Assembly (NCBI GenBank): GCA_030052745.1
Contig: JANBVO010000002.1
Span: forward strand, 372,001 to 436,000
DNA: 64,000 nucleotides
Direction of reading: 5' to 3'
From: Pleurostoma richardsiae
Lineage: Eukaryota > Ascomycota > Sordariomycetes > Calosphaeriales > Pleurostomataceae
The notes under the pieces were generated by a model. That model ran no database searches, was not told where the DNA came from, and saw only the letters and a list, made by a program, of their open reading frames with translations. A program made the translations under genes and the position numbers. Below, in pieces: positions 21,518 through 32,207 of the stretch. How positions within the stretch are numbered: the first letter of the stretch is position 1; each line of letters starts with the position of its first letter.

Positions 21518-23116
21518 ATGGATACGCCGGCCATTCCGGCGCCGAAGGATGCGAGGGAGCAGGAAATCCTGGAGCAAGCTGAAGCGATCCGGGACCAGCT
21601 CCTGCTGCTGAAGCAGGACCGCACCAAGTACATCCGGACCCAGGATGTCATGATCCTCTATGACCAGGTCATCGAGCAGGTACGGCAACTCAACGAAGCA
21701 AGGACTCAAGGCGGCGACAAGGCGGAGAACCGCCGTAAGTTCCTCCGCACTTCCTGTGTCCAATGTGAGGTATTGACGGCGAATCGCATAGTGGATAAGG
21801 TGCTGGAGAGCTGCTTCCAACTGCTCTCATTATTCTTCATGACAATAGGACGAACGAGTGAGGCACCGGCGGCCTACGCCCTGACCTCGACGATCAAGCG
21901 GCTTCTGGACCACCTTACGGAGGCTGGTCTGTACTCTGCGAAGGACTTGGAGAGCATGTCGACGACCCTGGATCGGCTGACCTACACCGTGAAGAATGAC
22001 TCGTCAAAGCACTCCCCCTACCTGGTAGAGCTCCTCGAGCACCGGGTGCAGCTATGCAAAGCTTCGCTGGCCAACCTCCAGAAGAAGCTGGACTCGCTCG
22101 AGGACCCGCTACGTTCCATACATGGAAAGCTGATCTCCATCTTGAGGTCGACTGCATTGGCCAACACCCGGACAAGAGTTCGTGCTCCTCGCCTAGCCCC
22201 ATAAGTCTTTCTGTTCTGACCGTTGTCATAGTTCTCTGTAACCGAGGTTGAGAAGCTGCGGTCTCAGCTGAAAGACATCGGCCTCAAGCGTGTCGATGGC
22301 AAATTCCTGAACGCAAACGGAGAGGTAGCAACTGGAAGTGACGAGGTTTCGGACCTTTTGGAACGCTGCCTCCAGTGGACTGAGCTTGTGCTGGAGAGGT
22401 ACGAAATCTCCGTACCGTGGACCGCTTCCTTTCTAACAGATTTCACTAGGAAAGGAGAAATTCCAGAGAAGTGGAAGCCGATGTATGACCTCTTGGTTGG
22501 CATCCGCAACAACCTTGAGAGGCTCGCAATTACGCAGGCATGGTCACTCCGAGAGACGGACCTCTACGACTTCCAGAGACAACTCGACAAGATCGACGAG
22601 AGCCGGGTAGAGGGCAACTGGCTAGACGACGAGGGCAAACCTGCTGAACTCTACGTGCAACGTGTAAGTAGCCATTTCAGTCATGGCAACGCGTGTGTTT
22701 GTGTCGCTAACGGACTTTAGACGCTCCTTTACCTTATCCGGCGCAGCTACGGCTACATCTACTCTCTAATGATCTCGTCCGAGCCCGTGTCCGAGGCCCT
22801 TCTCCCAATCTATAACCAGCTACAGACGCTGAAACGGTGTCTCGTCGAAGTCAAGAACTCAGGAGGGGTCAGCTCGCCGAGAGAGCTGTACCCGTACAGC
22901 ATGAAGGCAAGTCTGCCACTCTCAAAGCAGTCCAGGCCCGCATCGCTAACATTGAGACTCTAGTTGAACTCCATTGACAACATGAGGGTGGACGGCAAGT
23001 TCATGGTGGGCGAGGATATACCCGAAGGGCAGGGGAGCGTGACTGAGCTTCTGGAGGAGTGCTTTGAACTCAACTACGAGCTAAGGCTCGCTGCTGAAGA
23101 GAGCGCCGAGTCCTAG
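21518..23116 (+). CDS. UPF0662 / DUF2408 family protein
   Basis: The product is 457 aa in five exons (21518-21734, 21792-22177, 22232-22663, 22721-22906, 22964-23116). It matches the fungal UPF0662 family (for example S. pombe SPAC30C2.08), which is helical and has no well-defined biochemical role. Landmarks: DQLLLLKQDRTKYIRTQDVM near the N-terminus, KVLESCFQLLSLFF, KLISILRSTALANTRTRFSV across intron 2, DIGLKRVDGKFL, ERCLQWTELVLERYE, PWTASFLTDFTRKGEIPEKW and SYGYIYSLMISSEPVSEALL. The last intron (22907-22963) is GC-AG (ATGAAG then GCAAGT); its removal joins YPYSMK to LNSIDNMRVDGKF. The gene diverges from rpp1. Confidence 0.9.
22907..22963 (+). other. GC-AG intron in the UPF0662 gene
   Basis: The 57-nt intron has donor AAG/GCAAGT and acceptor CTCTAG with a GCTAAC branch site 14 nt upstream. 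It is a textbook GC-AG intron, since the other donor positions match consensus fully. Confidence 0.85.
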
Positions 23117-23378
23117 CTGCTTCTAAAACACATCCCTCTGGAGTAGTGGGCTGCTTGTATGAGGCTATCAAGGGCGAATATTACGGCTCCTCGGCAGCAG
23201 GAGGGCGCGTCTGCTCCCTCAACCGAGGTGGGCCGGGAGTGATGCTTTCGTTGCAAGATCTCTTTGGTCAGGACACTTATGATAAACGGTCGAGGCAAAC
23301 TCGAAGATAGGAGTTACAGATTTTCCCGGGGCGTCGCCGTCTCCCATTCTCTCATCCTCCACTGAAGTGTCTTCTTCC

Positions 23379-23956
23379 TTACGGGTTCCTGAACGCGATC
23401 TTGGCAGGCCAGATCATGACCTAGGCCGGGCAAGTGAGTTAGAAAGTGCCTCCCTTTGGGGAGAGGATTTCGAGACCGACCTTGTCCATGTCCCACACGC
23501 CGTTCTTGACGTACACGTCCCCGTTCAGCATCTCCAGGACCTCCTCCCGGCTCTTGGCCACGACGACGAGAGTGCTCCCGGCGAACTTCATGCTGTCGAC
23601 CGAGTCGTCCTCTGGCATGTCCTCCAGAACAGCACCTTTTTTTCTCCGTAAGCGAACCTTGTAGCAGGACAGGTAGCGGACGTCCAATGTTGAACCTGGT
23701 TTTTGACTTACCTCCCATCTTCCACGCGCCGGACTCGACGTACTTCGTCATATTGGCGAAGTGGTCCCTGGCAATTTCTTAGTGCCAGACCTCCTGGAGT
23801 CACCTGTGGCGCGAACACAAGCGAGTCCGGCGGAGCTTCTGCTCCAAACGAAGGGGTGAGAACTCACGGGCGGACCTTCAGCCTGGCTTCCCTCGTGCCA
23901 GGCTTGTCCGGCACGACAACGAGCCACTCGTACGTGCGGGGTGACGACGACGCCAT
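23379..23956 (-). CDS. YCII-domain small protein
   Basis: The product is 113 aa from four exons (23956-23868, 23767-23712, 23635-23481, 23420-23379). It fits fungal YCII-related proteins, dimeric alpha+beta ferredoxin-like folds with no assigned reaction in fungi. Landmarks: YEWLVVVPDKPGTREARLKVRPDHF, ESGAWKMGGAVLED, FAGSTLVVVAKSREEVLE, then DVYVKNGVWDMDK and the strand IWPAKIAFRNP. The last exon is only 42 nt; reading through its donor would replace the conserved ending with an unrelated tail. The acceptor before exon 3 is odd, as an A-run (GAGAAAAAAAG) takes the place of a pyrimidine tract, so that junction is the weakest. The 5' side faces an AT-rich 590-bp spacer. Confidence 0.85.
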
Positions 23957-24543
23957 GGTTCTTGCTATCGGGAAAGATATCCTAGGCGTCTGGAGTATTG
24001 AGGAGCGGGAGACCAGGGCGATTGACCTGGTTATGAGACGGAGTGACATGTCGGAGGGGCTCGCAAGACGTTGGGATAGGGAAGCGAATGAGGTTCATAT
24101 AGAGACAGCGCCGGTCCGGAGCGGGATTGTCCTACGTCGTGGAGAAGTGGGGTTGCTCTATTAGGCTGTCTGTATCGCGGGGGGCCTGCTGGTGCGACTT
24201 TGCGCAGCGGCAGCGTTTATGTGCTGAGGGATGCTCAATTGGAGAAACAGCTCAGTATTCCAATTGTGGACGGAAAATTCTTAATAATATCAGACATTTC
24301 TCTCAGTGAGGGACTCTGAAGAAATTCAAAAGCGAAAGATGAGACATGCGTTGCTGGGCTGTCAGTCCTCCCCTTCAGGGGCTCCCGCTCTTGTTTCTAC
24401 TCCTTGGGTCTTCCTTGAGCATGTAATGGTCTTTCTATGTATGGGATCTAGATGTCTGTCATTTATTGCCCTTAGCGGACTCTGTACACACTCGTATTTG
24501 CCACGTATAAATGGATCTCCTGTCACCAGCGTTTCTACCCTTT
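23957..24543. promoter_or_regulatory. Intergenic region upstream of the YCII gene
   Basis: It lies between the YCII start and the 3' end of the CoA-ligase gene, both on the minus strand. It should hold the YCII promoter and the ligase 3' UTR. No clear element or gene is seen. Confidence 0.5.
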
Positions 24544-26367
24544 TTACAGCTTTGCCCTGCCCTCCTGCTTCTGCATGGCTTCCGCCACGATACGCCGCTG
24601 GATCTTTCCCGTCGCCGTCTTGGGCATGACATCCGTGAAGTAGATCTAGGGGACGAGACTCGTCAGTAAACAAGGAGAAAGAAGGAGGGTAGCAATCTCT
24701 ACTCCCGCGGTCCTCGAGATATTCAGGGGAAGCGGACTCACCTTCTTCGGCACCTTGAACTTGGCCACCTTCTCCCCCACCCACTTCTGCAGCTCCTCCG
24801 GCGCCAGCCTCTTCCCCGGCTTCAGCACCACCGCGACCGCCACCTCCTGCCCGTACATCTCGTCCGGGATGGCGAAGCTCACCGCCTCGGCGACCGCCTC
24901 GTGCCGCGCCAGCACGTTGTCCAGCTCGATGGGGCTGATCTTCTCACCGCCCTTGTTGATCAGCTCCTTGATCCGCCCTGTGATGACCACGTACCCGTCC
25001 TCGTCGAGCTTGCCCTGGTCGCCCGTGCGGAACCAGCCGCCGTTGTGGAAGGCCGTAGCGTTGGCGGTCGGGTTGTTCAGGTACCCCTTCGTGACGTTCT
25101 CGCCGCGGATGCAGATCTCGCCCTCTCCGCCGCGCGCCACCTCCGCGCCGCTGTCGTCCAGGATCCGCACCTCCACGCCCTGGCCCACGCCGACGGTGCC
25201 CGGCTTCCGCTTGGCGGGCGGGAGCGGGTTGGAGGTCATCTGGTGGGCCGCCTCGGTCATGGCGTAGGCCTCGAGGACGGGCGCCTTGTACGTGGACTCG
25301 AGCTGGTGGAAGACGGTGGGCGAGAGAGGGGAAGAGCAGGACCGGATGAAGCGGATGGCGGGCAAGGGGTTGGGCGTGGGATTCTTGAGGAGGATCTGGT
25401 GGATCGTCGGCACGGCGGTGTACCAATTGGCCTTGTGGGTTGCGAAGTCCTGCCAGAAGTCGGAGGCAGAGAACTTGGTGGGCACGACCATCGAGCCGCC
25501 AGAGTATAGTGGCGCCAAGAGGCCGCAGAGAAGGCCGTGGACGTGGAATAGGGGCATCACAAGCATGGTCCGGTCCTTGGAGGTAAGCTGGTACGTCTGC
25601 TGGATGTTCCCTAGAATGCTGTTAGCTTGACGACATCCCACCGGAAGGGCTGGGACTAGTGCCGGAGGTAGACTCACTCATTGTTCTGGTCAGGTTCTTG
25701 TGTGACAATGGCACCTATCGAGAGTCAGAAATGGCGACAAGACAAAGAGAAGGGAGGCAAGACTATGCAACGTACCACCTTGGGCCTCGAGGTAGTTCCG
25801 CTAGCGAGACATCAGCGCTCATCCTTTCATCATCCCACAAGAGGTGACCTACCTCGTGTGCAAGACCAGCGCAACATCATCCGGTTCCGCCTTCAGCACC
25901 TTCTCCGCTGCCTTCCCCTTGAGCTGTCCCAGGTCCTTCACGTCCAGCGCGACCTCGCCCTTCTCCGCATCCCAGTAGCACTCCGCGACAGCGGCATTGA
26001 ACTTCCTCGCCGCCCGCACCGCGGGGCTGTCGCTCTGCACCGCGCCGCGGGGCACCAGCACGATGGCGGACTTGACGTCCTCGATGTAGAACTCGAACTC
26101 GGCCTGCTTGTACGCCGGGTTGAGCGGCGCGGCGACGGCGCGCTGCCAGGCGGCGGCCAGGAAGGACACGATAAACTCGTAGGAGTTGACCGTGGCGATG
26201 GAGACAGGGGAGCCGTGCGTGACGCCGAGAGCGGCCAGCTTGCGCTGGAAGGAGGAGACCTCGCGCACGAGGTCGGCGTAAGTCACCGTGAGGGCGGTCG
26301 GCTTGGAGGGGATGATGACGGCAGTTGAGGAGCCCGCCCCGTTGATGGCGGTCTGGAGGGTCGCCAT
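24544..26367 (-). CDS. pcs60: Peroxisomal AMP-forming CoA synthetase (Pcs60/oxalyl-CoA synthetase-like)
   Basis: The product is 515 aa from five exons (26367-25853, 25800-25776, 25714-25678, 25610-24742, 24645-24544). It is an ANL-superfamily enzyme that activates a carboxylate as acyl-AMP and then acyl-CoA. Yeast Pcs60 and plant AAE3 use oxalate, which makes oxalate degradation the best guess. The phosphate loop reads SGTTSRPKVVPLSHKNL and is split over three exons. Later motifs: MPLFHVHGLL, AYAMTEAAHQM, GGWFRTGD, GRIKELINKGGEKISP (hinge) and PKTATGKIQRR with the catalytic Lys. The protein ends AKL, a peroxisomal PTS1 signal that lies in the short last exon. Exons 2 and 3 are only 25 and 37 nt, and an annotation missing them would lose the P-loop. 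Confidence 0.93.
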
Positions 26368-26766
26368 GGCTGGTCGGCTGGTCAGAGGTTAAGTGTTCAA
26401 TTGGAGGCACGGAGTAGAAAACACCTCAAGGCGAGCAATGGTTTGACGGAAACGGAGGTCCTGAGACGTCAGTCACGCCAATTGGGTTAAGCACGCCAGT
26501 AACTACTGCTGTAACCTATCGGCTTATCGGCCTCGGCCCGCGCGCCGGATCCTGTACCCACCCCGGCATCGACCGCCCCGGCTGGCTGCGATGGTCACTT
26601 CGGACTCCCGAAGACCTTGCGGCTGCAGCATCTCCTGGACGGTTTGGTGTTGTTGGGCAATTATGAGTTTGCTGATCGTACTTGTTTCTTTAGATACCTT
26701 ACACAGAGTCCGAGTCCGATGTGTTCCCCGGAGGCACATATTTACAAACGATTTACGCTGTAGCCT
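26368..26766. promoter_or_regulatory. Short intergenic region upstream of pcs60
   Basis: The 399 bp between the CoA-synthetase start and the decayed kinase gene presumably carries the pcs60 promoter. No strong element is seen. Confidence 0.45.
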
Positions 26767-27867
26767 TTAGTCCCCAAGGAACCGTTGGTCTTCGAACAGC
26801 TCCTTGGCAGTAGGCCGATCCCGCCAGTCCAAACTGCATGATTCTCACGATGAAGTCCTTTGTCTTCCTTGACAACCTCCCGCTCTGAGACAAAGCGGAA
26901 TGGTGTCATCTTTTCTGGCCGGATCAGGTGCATGAGATACAGTATCGAGGTAAGTGTCTCCTCGTCGGCAACCTCTTGGCACTTGGCCGGAAGGAGCCAA
27001 AGTAACGGAAATGTGATTTCACCACCTCAAAAGGGTAGATCTCATCGTCATAGCGAGCCTCCTTGCGTCGAAAGATGTTGAAATTGGCCCCGTAAATCAG
27101 ACTAGCTACGACGTGTTAGTCCCTACGTGCGGCGTTGACGAGTTCGGCTAGCAGCGAGAAAAGGTCTAACGTCCCGAACGACCAGATGTCCGTCGTCGTA
27201 TTATAAGGCAGATCTATTAGTACCTCCGGGTTGTTCCATATTGGGCTATCAATGGGTGTTCCAGATTTGGCCCATTTGCTGTCTTGTGAATACGCGTCAC
27301 CAAAGTCTCCTCGTTGGATGTCAGAGAAGCGAATATCATCCTCGCCATCCCCGTGGTTAACGAATGTATCTCGACAACTGAGTTAGACACGCATGCAAGA
27401 TTTGATGAGTCTATAAGGATCTCACCTGTATAGATGTAGCTGTCCTCATTGAGTCCACTTAAGGTCTTGAGGACCGCCTTTAAGACATACTTGATCTCCT
27501 TCCCATTCAGTGTCATCTCGATTGATGCCTGCGGAAGATGATCATCAAGATGCCTCAGAACGATCGTGTCCAGTTCAGTTGGGTCTTCGATTTCGTCAAT
27601 CAGGGGGCGTATGTTCGAGGTCTGATCCTGGAAGCGCTTGAGAAGATCCCGCTCGTTCTCCTCGCGTGGATGGCCGCCGACACTCCTCACAACAACCACC
27701 TCACCGACATGGCTAATGATCCCATTAAGTGCTGTTCTCAAGTCTTCCAGTGGGATAGTCTGGGACGCAAACTTTACAAACCATACGGTCTCTTGAATCT
27801 TCTTGAAGGTGGTATACGTCCCCAGTCTACCTCGCAGGACTTGTTCGAGACGCAGTGCCAACGACAT
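26767..27867 (-). pseudogene. Decayed fungal protein-kinase gene
   Basis: This matches a family of fungal kinase-like proteins that start MSLALRLEQVLRGRLGTYT. The N-lobe survives (ETVWFVK, GHPREENERDLLKRF, LIDEIEDP, VLRHLDDHL, EIKYVLKAVLKTL), as do pieces of the C-lobe: GDFG, PIWNNPEVLID, TTTDIWSFGT and, in other frames, RPEKMTPFRFVSEREVVKED and DRPTAKELFEDQRFLGD. The catalytic loop (HxDxKPxN) is missing: after EDSYIYT the next recognisable piece is FVNHGDG. Reading frame changes near 26985, 26855 and 26820 break the C-lobe, and the N-lobe holds an extra stretch (TIPLEDLRTALNGIISHVG). I infer a pseudogene; a truncated pseudokinase made from the first part is possible but less likely. Family identity is strong, exact boundaries less so. 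Confidence 0.75.
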
Positions 27868-28353
27868 CGCCCAGAAGCTAGACTGCTTTCAATTATTGGG
27901 ATAGTTATCCCCGTGCAGACATGGCTGATTTAACAGATATTGGTGGTTGGTAAGAGCACAAACGCTGAATATGATAAAAGCCAAGGTCTAATTCTAAATA
28001 TTGTTATATGGCAGGTCTCCTAGGTACAGTACATCATCAGCCAACAAAGAATGTATAGCGATGTTTGCGCCCAGATGCCCATCCCCTAAGTCATCATGCA
28101 GTACTCAATGAGCCTTTACTGAAAGCAGGAATCATAAACGTAGCATTGACACCGAGGAGGAATGTCAACCCTTTGGTTGTAGTGCTCGTTGTAGAATGCA
28201 GGTACCGTGGTAGTGGGGCCGACCCGGCGCTCCCCTGCCGAGAAAGCGGCATCGCCCGGCATCTCCCCAGCCCGGAATACGAAGACTCTCGCACAGTCAC
28301 TTTAGGAATAGCAAAAGCCACAGCAATCTGTCTCAGGCCGCCAAGTCTCAATC
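27868..28353. promoter_or_regulatory. Divergent intergenic region
   Basis: The 486 bp between the kinase pseudogene (-) and the small gene (+) is AT-richer around 27900-28060. No gene is seen. It may contain the small gene's promoter. Confidence 0.4.
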
Positions 28354-28744
28354 ATGGCCCCAAACAGAGGCAGCATCAACTCACGCGTAAGCCCCCGCCC
28401 TCATACGAGACCCCAGGACCTCGAAACTCTAACTAGCCCTGGAAATCAGACCATCATGGCGCCCCTGGCCGCCTTCACCATGGCCGGCGTGCTCTTCTTG
28501 TAAGACCGAAGCAGGCATATCCGGAACCTCCACTCAGTGAGCCCATGCTGATACAAGACGTAAAAAAATACAGTTACACTCGCTCTTCCATCCAGGCAGC
28601 CAAAGTCAACGCTGTGGGTGTTCCTATGTTTTGGACGAGGGGGAATTGAGAGAGCCGCCGCAGCTAACCTACTGATGACAGGCCATCAAGCGCCACGAAC
28701 GGCAGGGGCCGGCTTCGCCGCCGCGGAACGGGGAGGATGAATGA
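28354..28744 (+). CDS. Candidate 61-aa single-pass membrane microprotein
   Basis: I propose four tiny exons (28354-28386, 28450-28499, 28574-28613, 28682-28744). The spliced product starts MAPNRGSINSRTIM, has one hydrophobic segment (APLAAFTMAGVLFFY, about 15-30), then a basic stretch TRSSIQAAKVNAAIKRHE and ends NGEDE. Every junction keeps frame. Donors are GTAAGC, GTAAGA and GTGGGT; acceptors are ATCAG, TACAG and GACAG, with CTAAC branch sites before exons 2 and 4. The arrangement (one membrane span, basic flank) resembles small mitochondrial or ER membrane proteins, but I cannot name a family. The case rests on consistent splicing and protein-like composition, not on homology. No exon exceeds 63 nt, so it escapes simple frame searches. 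Confidence 0.55.
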
Positions 28745-29462
28745 TGCTCGGTTATCACTGTGCTAAGCGCTCATTTTAGCGCTGGATGTGTGACCGTCCA
28801 TCTGCAGATCGCGGCCGAGGTTGCGGCCGAGAAACGGTTGCCCGGGATGGCTTCATGCGAATCTGCTGTACATAGTACAGGAGGTAGCCTCCGAAGGAAG
28901 ATGGCTCCTACGAAGGACGGGATGTACGATATAGACACTTTAAAAGGACCTGCTTGGCGGATGACGACAGTTCACTCAGATGACCAAGCAAGACAAGCGG
29001 ATATGTTTCTCTCCTCGTCTACATACACATCAAAGACCATGATATCTGCCTCCATCCCACGCGGTCATCTCAACACCTTCCCCACTCTCAAGAACTCCTT
29101 GTATTTCCCCTTCCTTGACCATGGAGAGAAAAAAGATTCTCAGAAATGCAACAGCCGTTGTACCCGTTGGCGCGCAAAGAAAAAGATAAACCCACATATC
29201 GTCGACATGACCTCTGCTGGCCCTTTCGTTGCCGCCGCGAGCGAGCCAGGATGAAGCAGTCCGAAAGGGCGCCTCTGCTCGAGAGGGACCCCCGCTAAAC
29301 CAAACATCGTTCTATACCTGCACCGCAGGCCCGTCGGGTATCGTATCTGAACACTGCTCGCCTTTCCTCAGAATCTTCGCGGGCTTCTCTGTCTCCCCGT
29401 AGGATGTATATGACGCTTGTGTGGTGCCGTGGATGCATGTGATGTACAAGACAAGACCTTCT
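28745..29462. other. Convergent intergenic region
   Basis: 718 bp between the small gene (+) and the carrier gene (-). An open stretch of about 164 codons at 28760-29254 lacks family resemblance. It is probably 3' UTR sequence. Confidence 0.45.
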
Positions 29463-30914
29463 TCACCCTGCTTCTTCGAGCTTCCGCCTGCCCGATAGCC
29501 TGGCACCGTTGAACTCGCGCATGGCGAACTCGTAGGTGAGCATCGTGACGGTCGCCGCCGGCACAGCACGCATCATGTTGGTGCCCATGCCGGCGTAGAA
29601 GGCTCGCCACCCCTCCTCGTGGAAGATGGTCCGAACAGTCATGATAATGCCCCGGTATTTGGGAGGCAGCGCGGCCTTCGCCTTGTTGTTGGTTTTGACA
29701 CCCGTGGCGGCAGAATTCTCGGACTGCTTCACGCCTGGGATGCCGCCCAGACCCTCCATGAACTCACTCCCTGGAACCGGCCGCCTCTGTGTCTGAAGCC
29801 GCGTGCGGATGACTTCGTGAGGGTACGTCGCGCTGCTTGCAAGAATCTTGGACAATATCGAGGCCGACAAGATGCCAAACCAGTGCGCCTGCTTGTCCCC
29901 AGAGTTCGACGGAGCCTGGCCCATGCCTTGCCCCGTGAACTTCTTCTTCAGAAACTCGTACGTCGGGAACTGTACGGCGACGTGGCTCAGACCCAGGAGA
30001 GCCGGAGTCAGACCCGAGTAGAATGACCGGATACCCTCGGTTGTGTACATCTTTCGCGCGGCATCCAAGGTAGAGCTGTAATCCCACGGCGAGTGCAACG
30101 TCGGCCGAGAGGTTGGGGTGTTTGACCCCTTAGGGAAGTGAGAGAAGCGATGTCTACTGTGGTGAGACGTCTGTGACATCAGACGGGTCTTGATGACCCA
30201 TATGGGATTGGTGACGATTGTGCTGCTGGCTCCGGCGATGATGGAGGACCAGAAGTTAACCACAAAGCTGTTATCTGCATGGTGTTAGCATAATTTGTCT
30301 CTTCAATGCAGCATGCAGCGCTGCGGTCCTCGAAGTCTCCCTCGTCTCCCGTTACGGCTGGAGGGCTGTTTGTAGTGTAAATAGGAAGACCTACGTGAAC
30401 TCTGGCCCATCCAGACCTTGCTCTTGTTGTAGACCGTGAACCAGACAGCCCAGGTCGGAAGGTACCCCAATATTATCGGTCCCAATCCCCTATACATGCC
30501 GCGCAGTCCCTCGTCTCTCCAGATGACCCTGGCCGTGCCAACCAGCCCTTCGTACACTTTGTGATGGCCGACATGCCGCCCCTTTTGGATCGCCGCGAAC
30601 CCGCCCTGCGCTTGCAGCTTCGTCTTGATCACGTCGAGCGGGCAGGTCACTATCCCGGAGGTGAAGCCTCCTATTGCTCCTGCGAGGGCGTTGAACTGGG
30701 AGTCTGAGGCCCGCGCGGCCCATTTCTCGACGGGGGAGAGGCGTTGCGAGACTAAGCCGGACATGGCAGGCTGTGCTACCGCCTGTGTCGTGGCGGACCG
30801 TTGTCTGGGTATTGTGTGGGAGTAAGGAGAGGAGGTGGGATACGACCCATATTCTGTCGAGGTTGCCGAGGCGCCCTGTCCTGCTGCAGGAAGGTGTTGT
30901 CCGTCGTGCGACAT
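29463..30914 (-). CDS. ndt1: Mitochondrial carrier, NAD+ / pyridine nucleotide type (Ndt1/Yia6-like)
   Basis: The product is 443 aa from two exons (30914-30395, 30274-29463). It belongs to the SLC25 family of inner-membrane carriers with three repeats and six membrane spans. The signature motifs are CPLDVIKTKLQ, NPIWVIKTRLM and YPHEVIRTRLQ. The NPIW form in repeat 2 is characteristic of the NAD+/folate/pyrimidine nucleotide branch, and the whole pattern best fits yeast Ndt1/Yia6, which imports NAD+ into the matrix. The N-terminal 75 residues are Ser/Thr/Gln-rich, and repeat 3 carries a loop of about 45 residues (from EFMEGLGGIPG to LPPKYRGII) longer than in yeast. The single intron joins MGQSS to NSFVVNFWSS. 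A pyrimidine nucleotide or FAD/folate carrier is the main alternative. Confidence 0.85.
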
Positions 30915-32207
30915 CCCTCGGCGGGCAAGAAGTGCTGGAGAGCAGGAGGGGTCTCTGGAGGGCGGTCAGAGACCCCCGGTGATCGAAACCGTGCTGCCGA
31001 GTCGTGCGGGTGTCTGTCTGCTGCGCGGTGCCCCTGAGAAAGGCGATGTAGTATTGTGTGAAGGGTCCTGGTCTCCTAGTTGTGCCGGTGTGCGGGGAAA
31101 ATGCTCCCACGCGCGGCCGTGACACTGCAGCTATCTCTCTTCACAGTCCATTGGCCTCGGCTGAAGACTTGCGGATTACAAGCGAGGCGTCGTGCCTCAA
31201 AGAAGGCCTGTGGGAATCGAACAGGCGGTGCCGAAGTTGTGCGGGCGCGAAGGCGAGGCAAGCAAGCAATGGGGGTGGAGTTGAAGGGAAAGGTCCGTCT
31301 TCGAGCGGCGAGCGATTACAATGCAAAAAAGGCCGGCTCGGTAGCGCTGGGTCCGGCGAATGCCGAATCCTGTATTTTGTTGCCGGGGCCCTATTTGCTC
31401 TTTATTGTAGGTTAGACACACGGTATGACTAGTAAGTTGCCCAGAAGGAATAATTGGCACAGGTAGGCATTGCGAATTGCGCGAGCCTACCAGGTCCAGT
31501 TTGGGTGGGTTTGAGGCTTGCCCAGAGTACAGTAGGTGGTAGACTTAGGAAACCTCGCACGAGACTCACAATTTCAGGCACGAGAGCCGGGACGGGACAA
31601 GATGGGAACGACAAAACGGTGCTTCTTGAGCAGAATTTAAGCTTAAATCACCAATTTGCTGCTGTCTATGTCGTTGAGTCTGTTGTGCACTTGTACAGAA
31701 TGCTGCTCAGTGAAGGTATCGTCAGTTTCCTTCCAGAGAGGCAAATATATCGTCACGGGCCACGGCCGTCCTGCTTTCCCAGCGCTGTGGGAGCTTCGGC
31801 GGGCGGTTGCGTAATTTTACAGGGTGCTCCTTCCCGAGGTCGGCTATCATTGCGCTTCGCAGAGCGGCATTACCTCATACTTTCTGCCTCACCAGACGGG
31901 CTGTTTATGCCTCAGGCGTAAGACATGAGACGGCCAGCTGCGTGTCAGCTGTCAAGCTGCAAAGGCTGAAAGGCTTCTGATTGTCCCACGTGACTTCCCG
32001 GCCTTTCACGAAGCAGCCAGTAGCAGGCGAGGAAGCTCCAGCCGGTGCTGAGCAAAGACTCAATTTGACCTCGTCTGATTGAACGCGGCAATTTGACCTC
32101 CAAATATTCCCGGCTCCTAAGCACGCAACCCTTCACTCCCGCTTCGTCCACCCCAGCACCACCCACGCCAAAAGCTCCTTCGAGACCGAAAAAGCGAAAG
32201 AGAAAAT
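30915..32207. promoter_or_regulatory. Divergent intergenic region, carrier / qcr7
   Basis: About 1.3 kb with promoters of both genes. A GTCACGTG element (Cbf1-type) lies about 215 bp upstream of qcr7. Frames of 110-155 codons here show no homology that I recognise. Confidence 0.5.
31987..31994. promoter_or_regulatory. CACGTGAC, Cbf1/bHLH-type site
   Basis: CACGTGAC (reverse GTCACGTG) matches the RTCACRTG consensus of the yeast bHLH factor Cbf1/CPF1, known at respiratory QCR promoters such as QCR8. Location upstream of qcr7 makes it a plausible respiratory gene element. Confidence 0.45.

Noticed and set aside
26767-27867. Intact protein kinase gene
   Set aside because: Catalytic loop absent and several frame changes in the C-lobe; no intron arrangement I tried restores a full kinase.
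30975-31921. Plus-strand frames of 110-155 codons upstream of qcr7
   Set aside because: No family resemblance, no consistent splicing, and typical of chance openings in GC-rich intergenic DNA.
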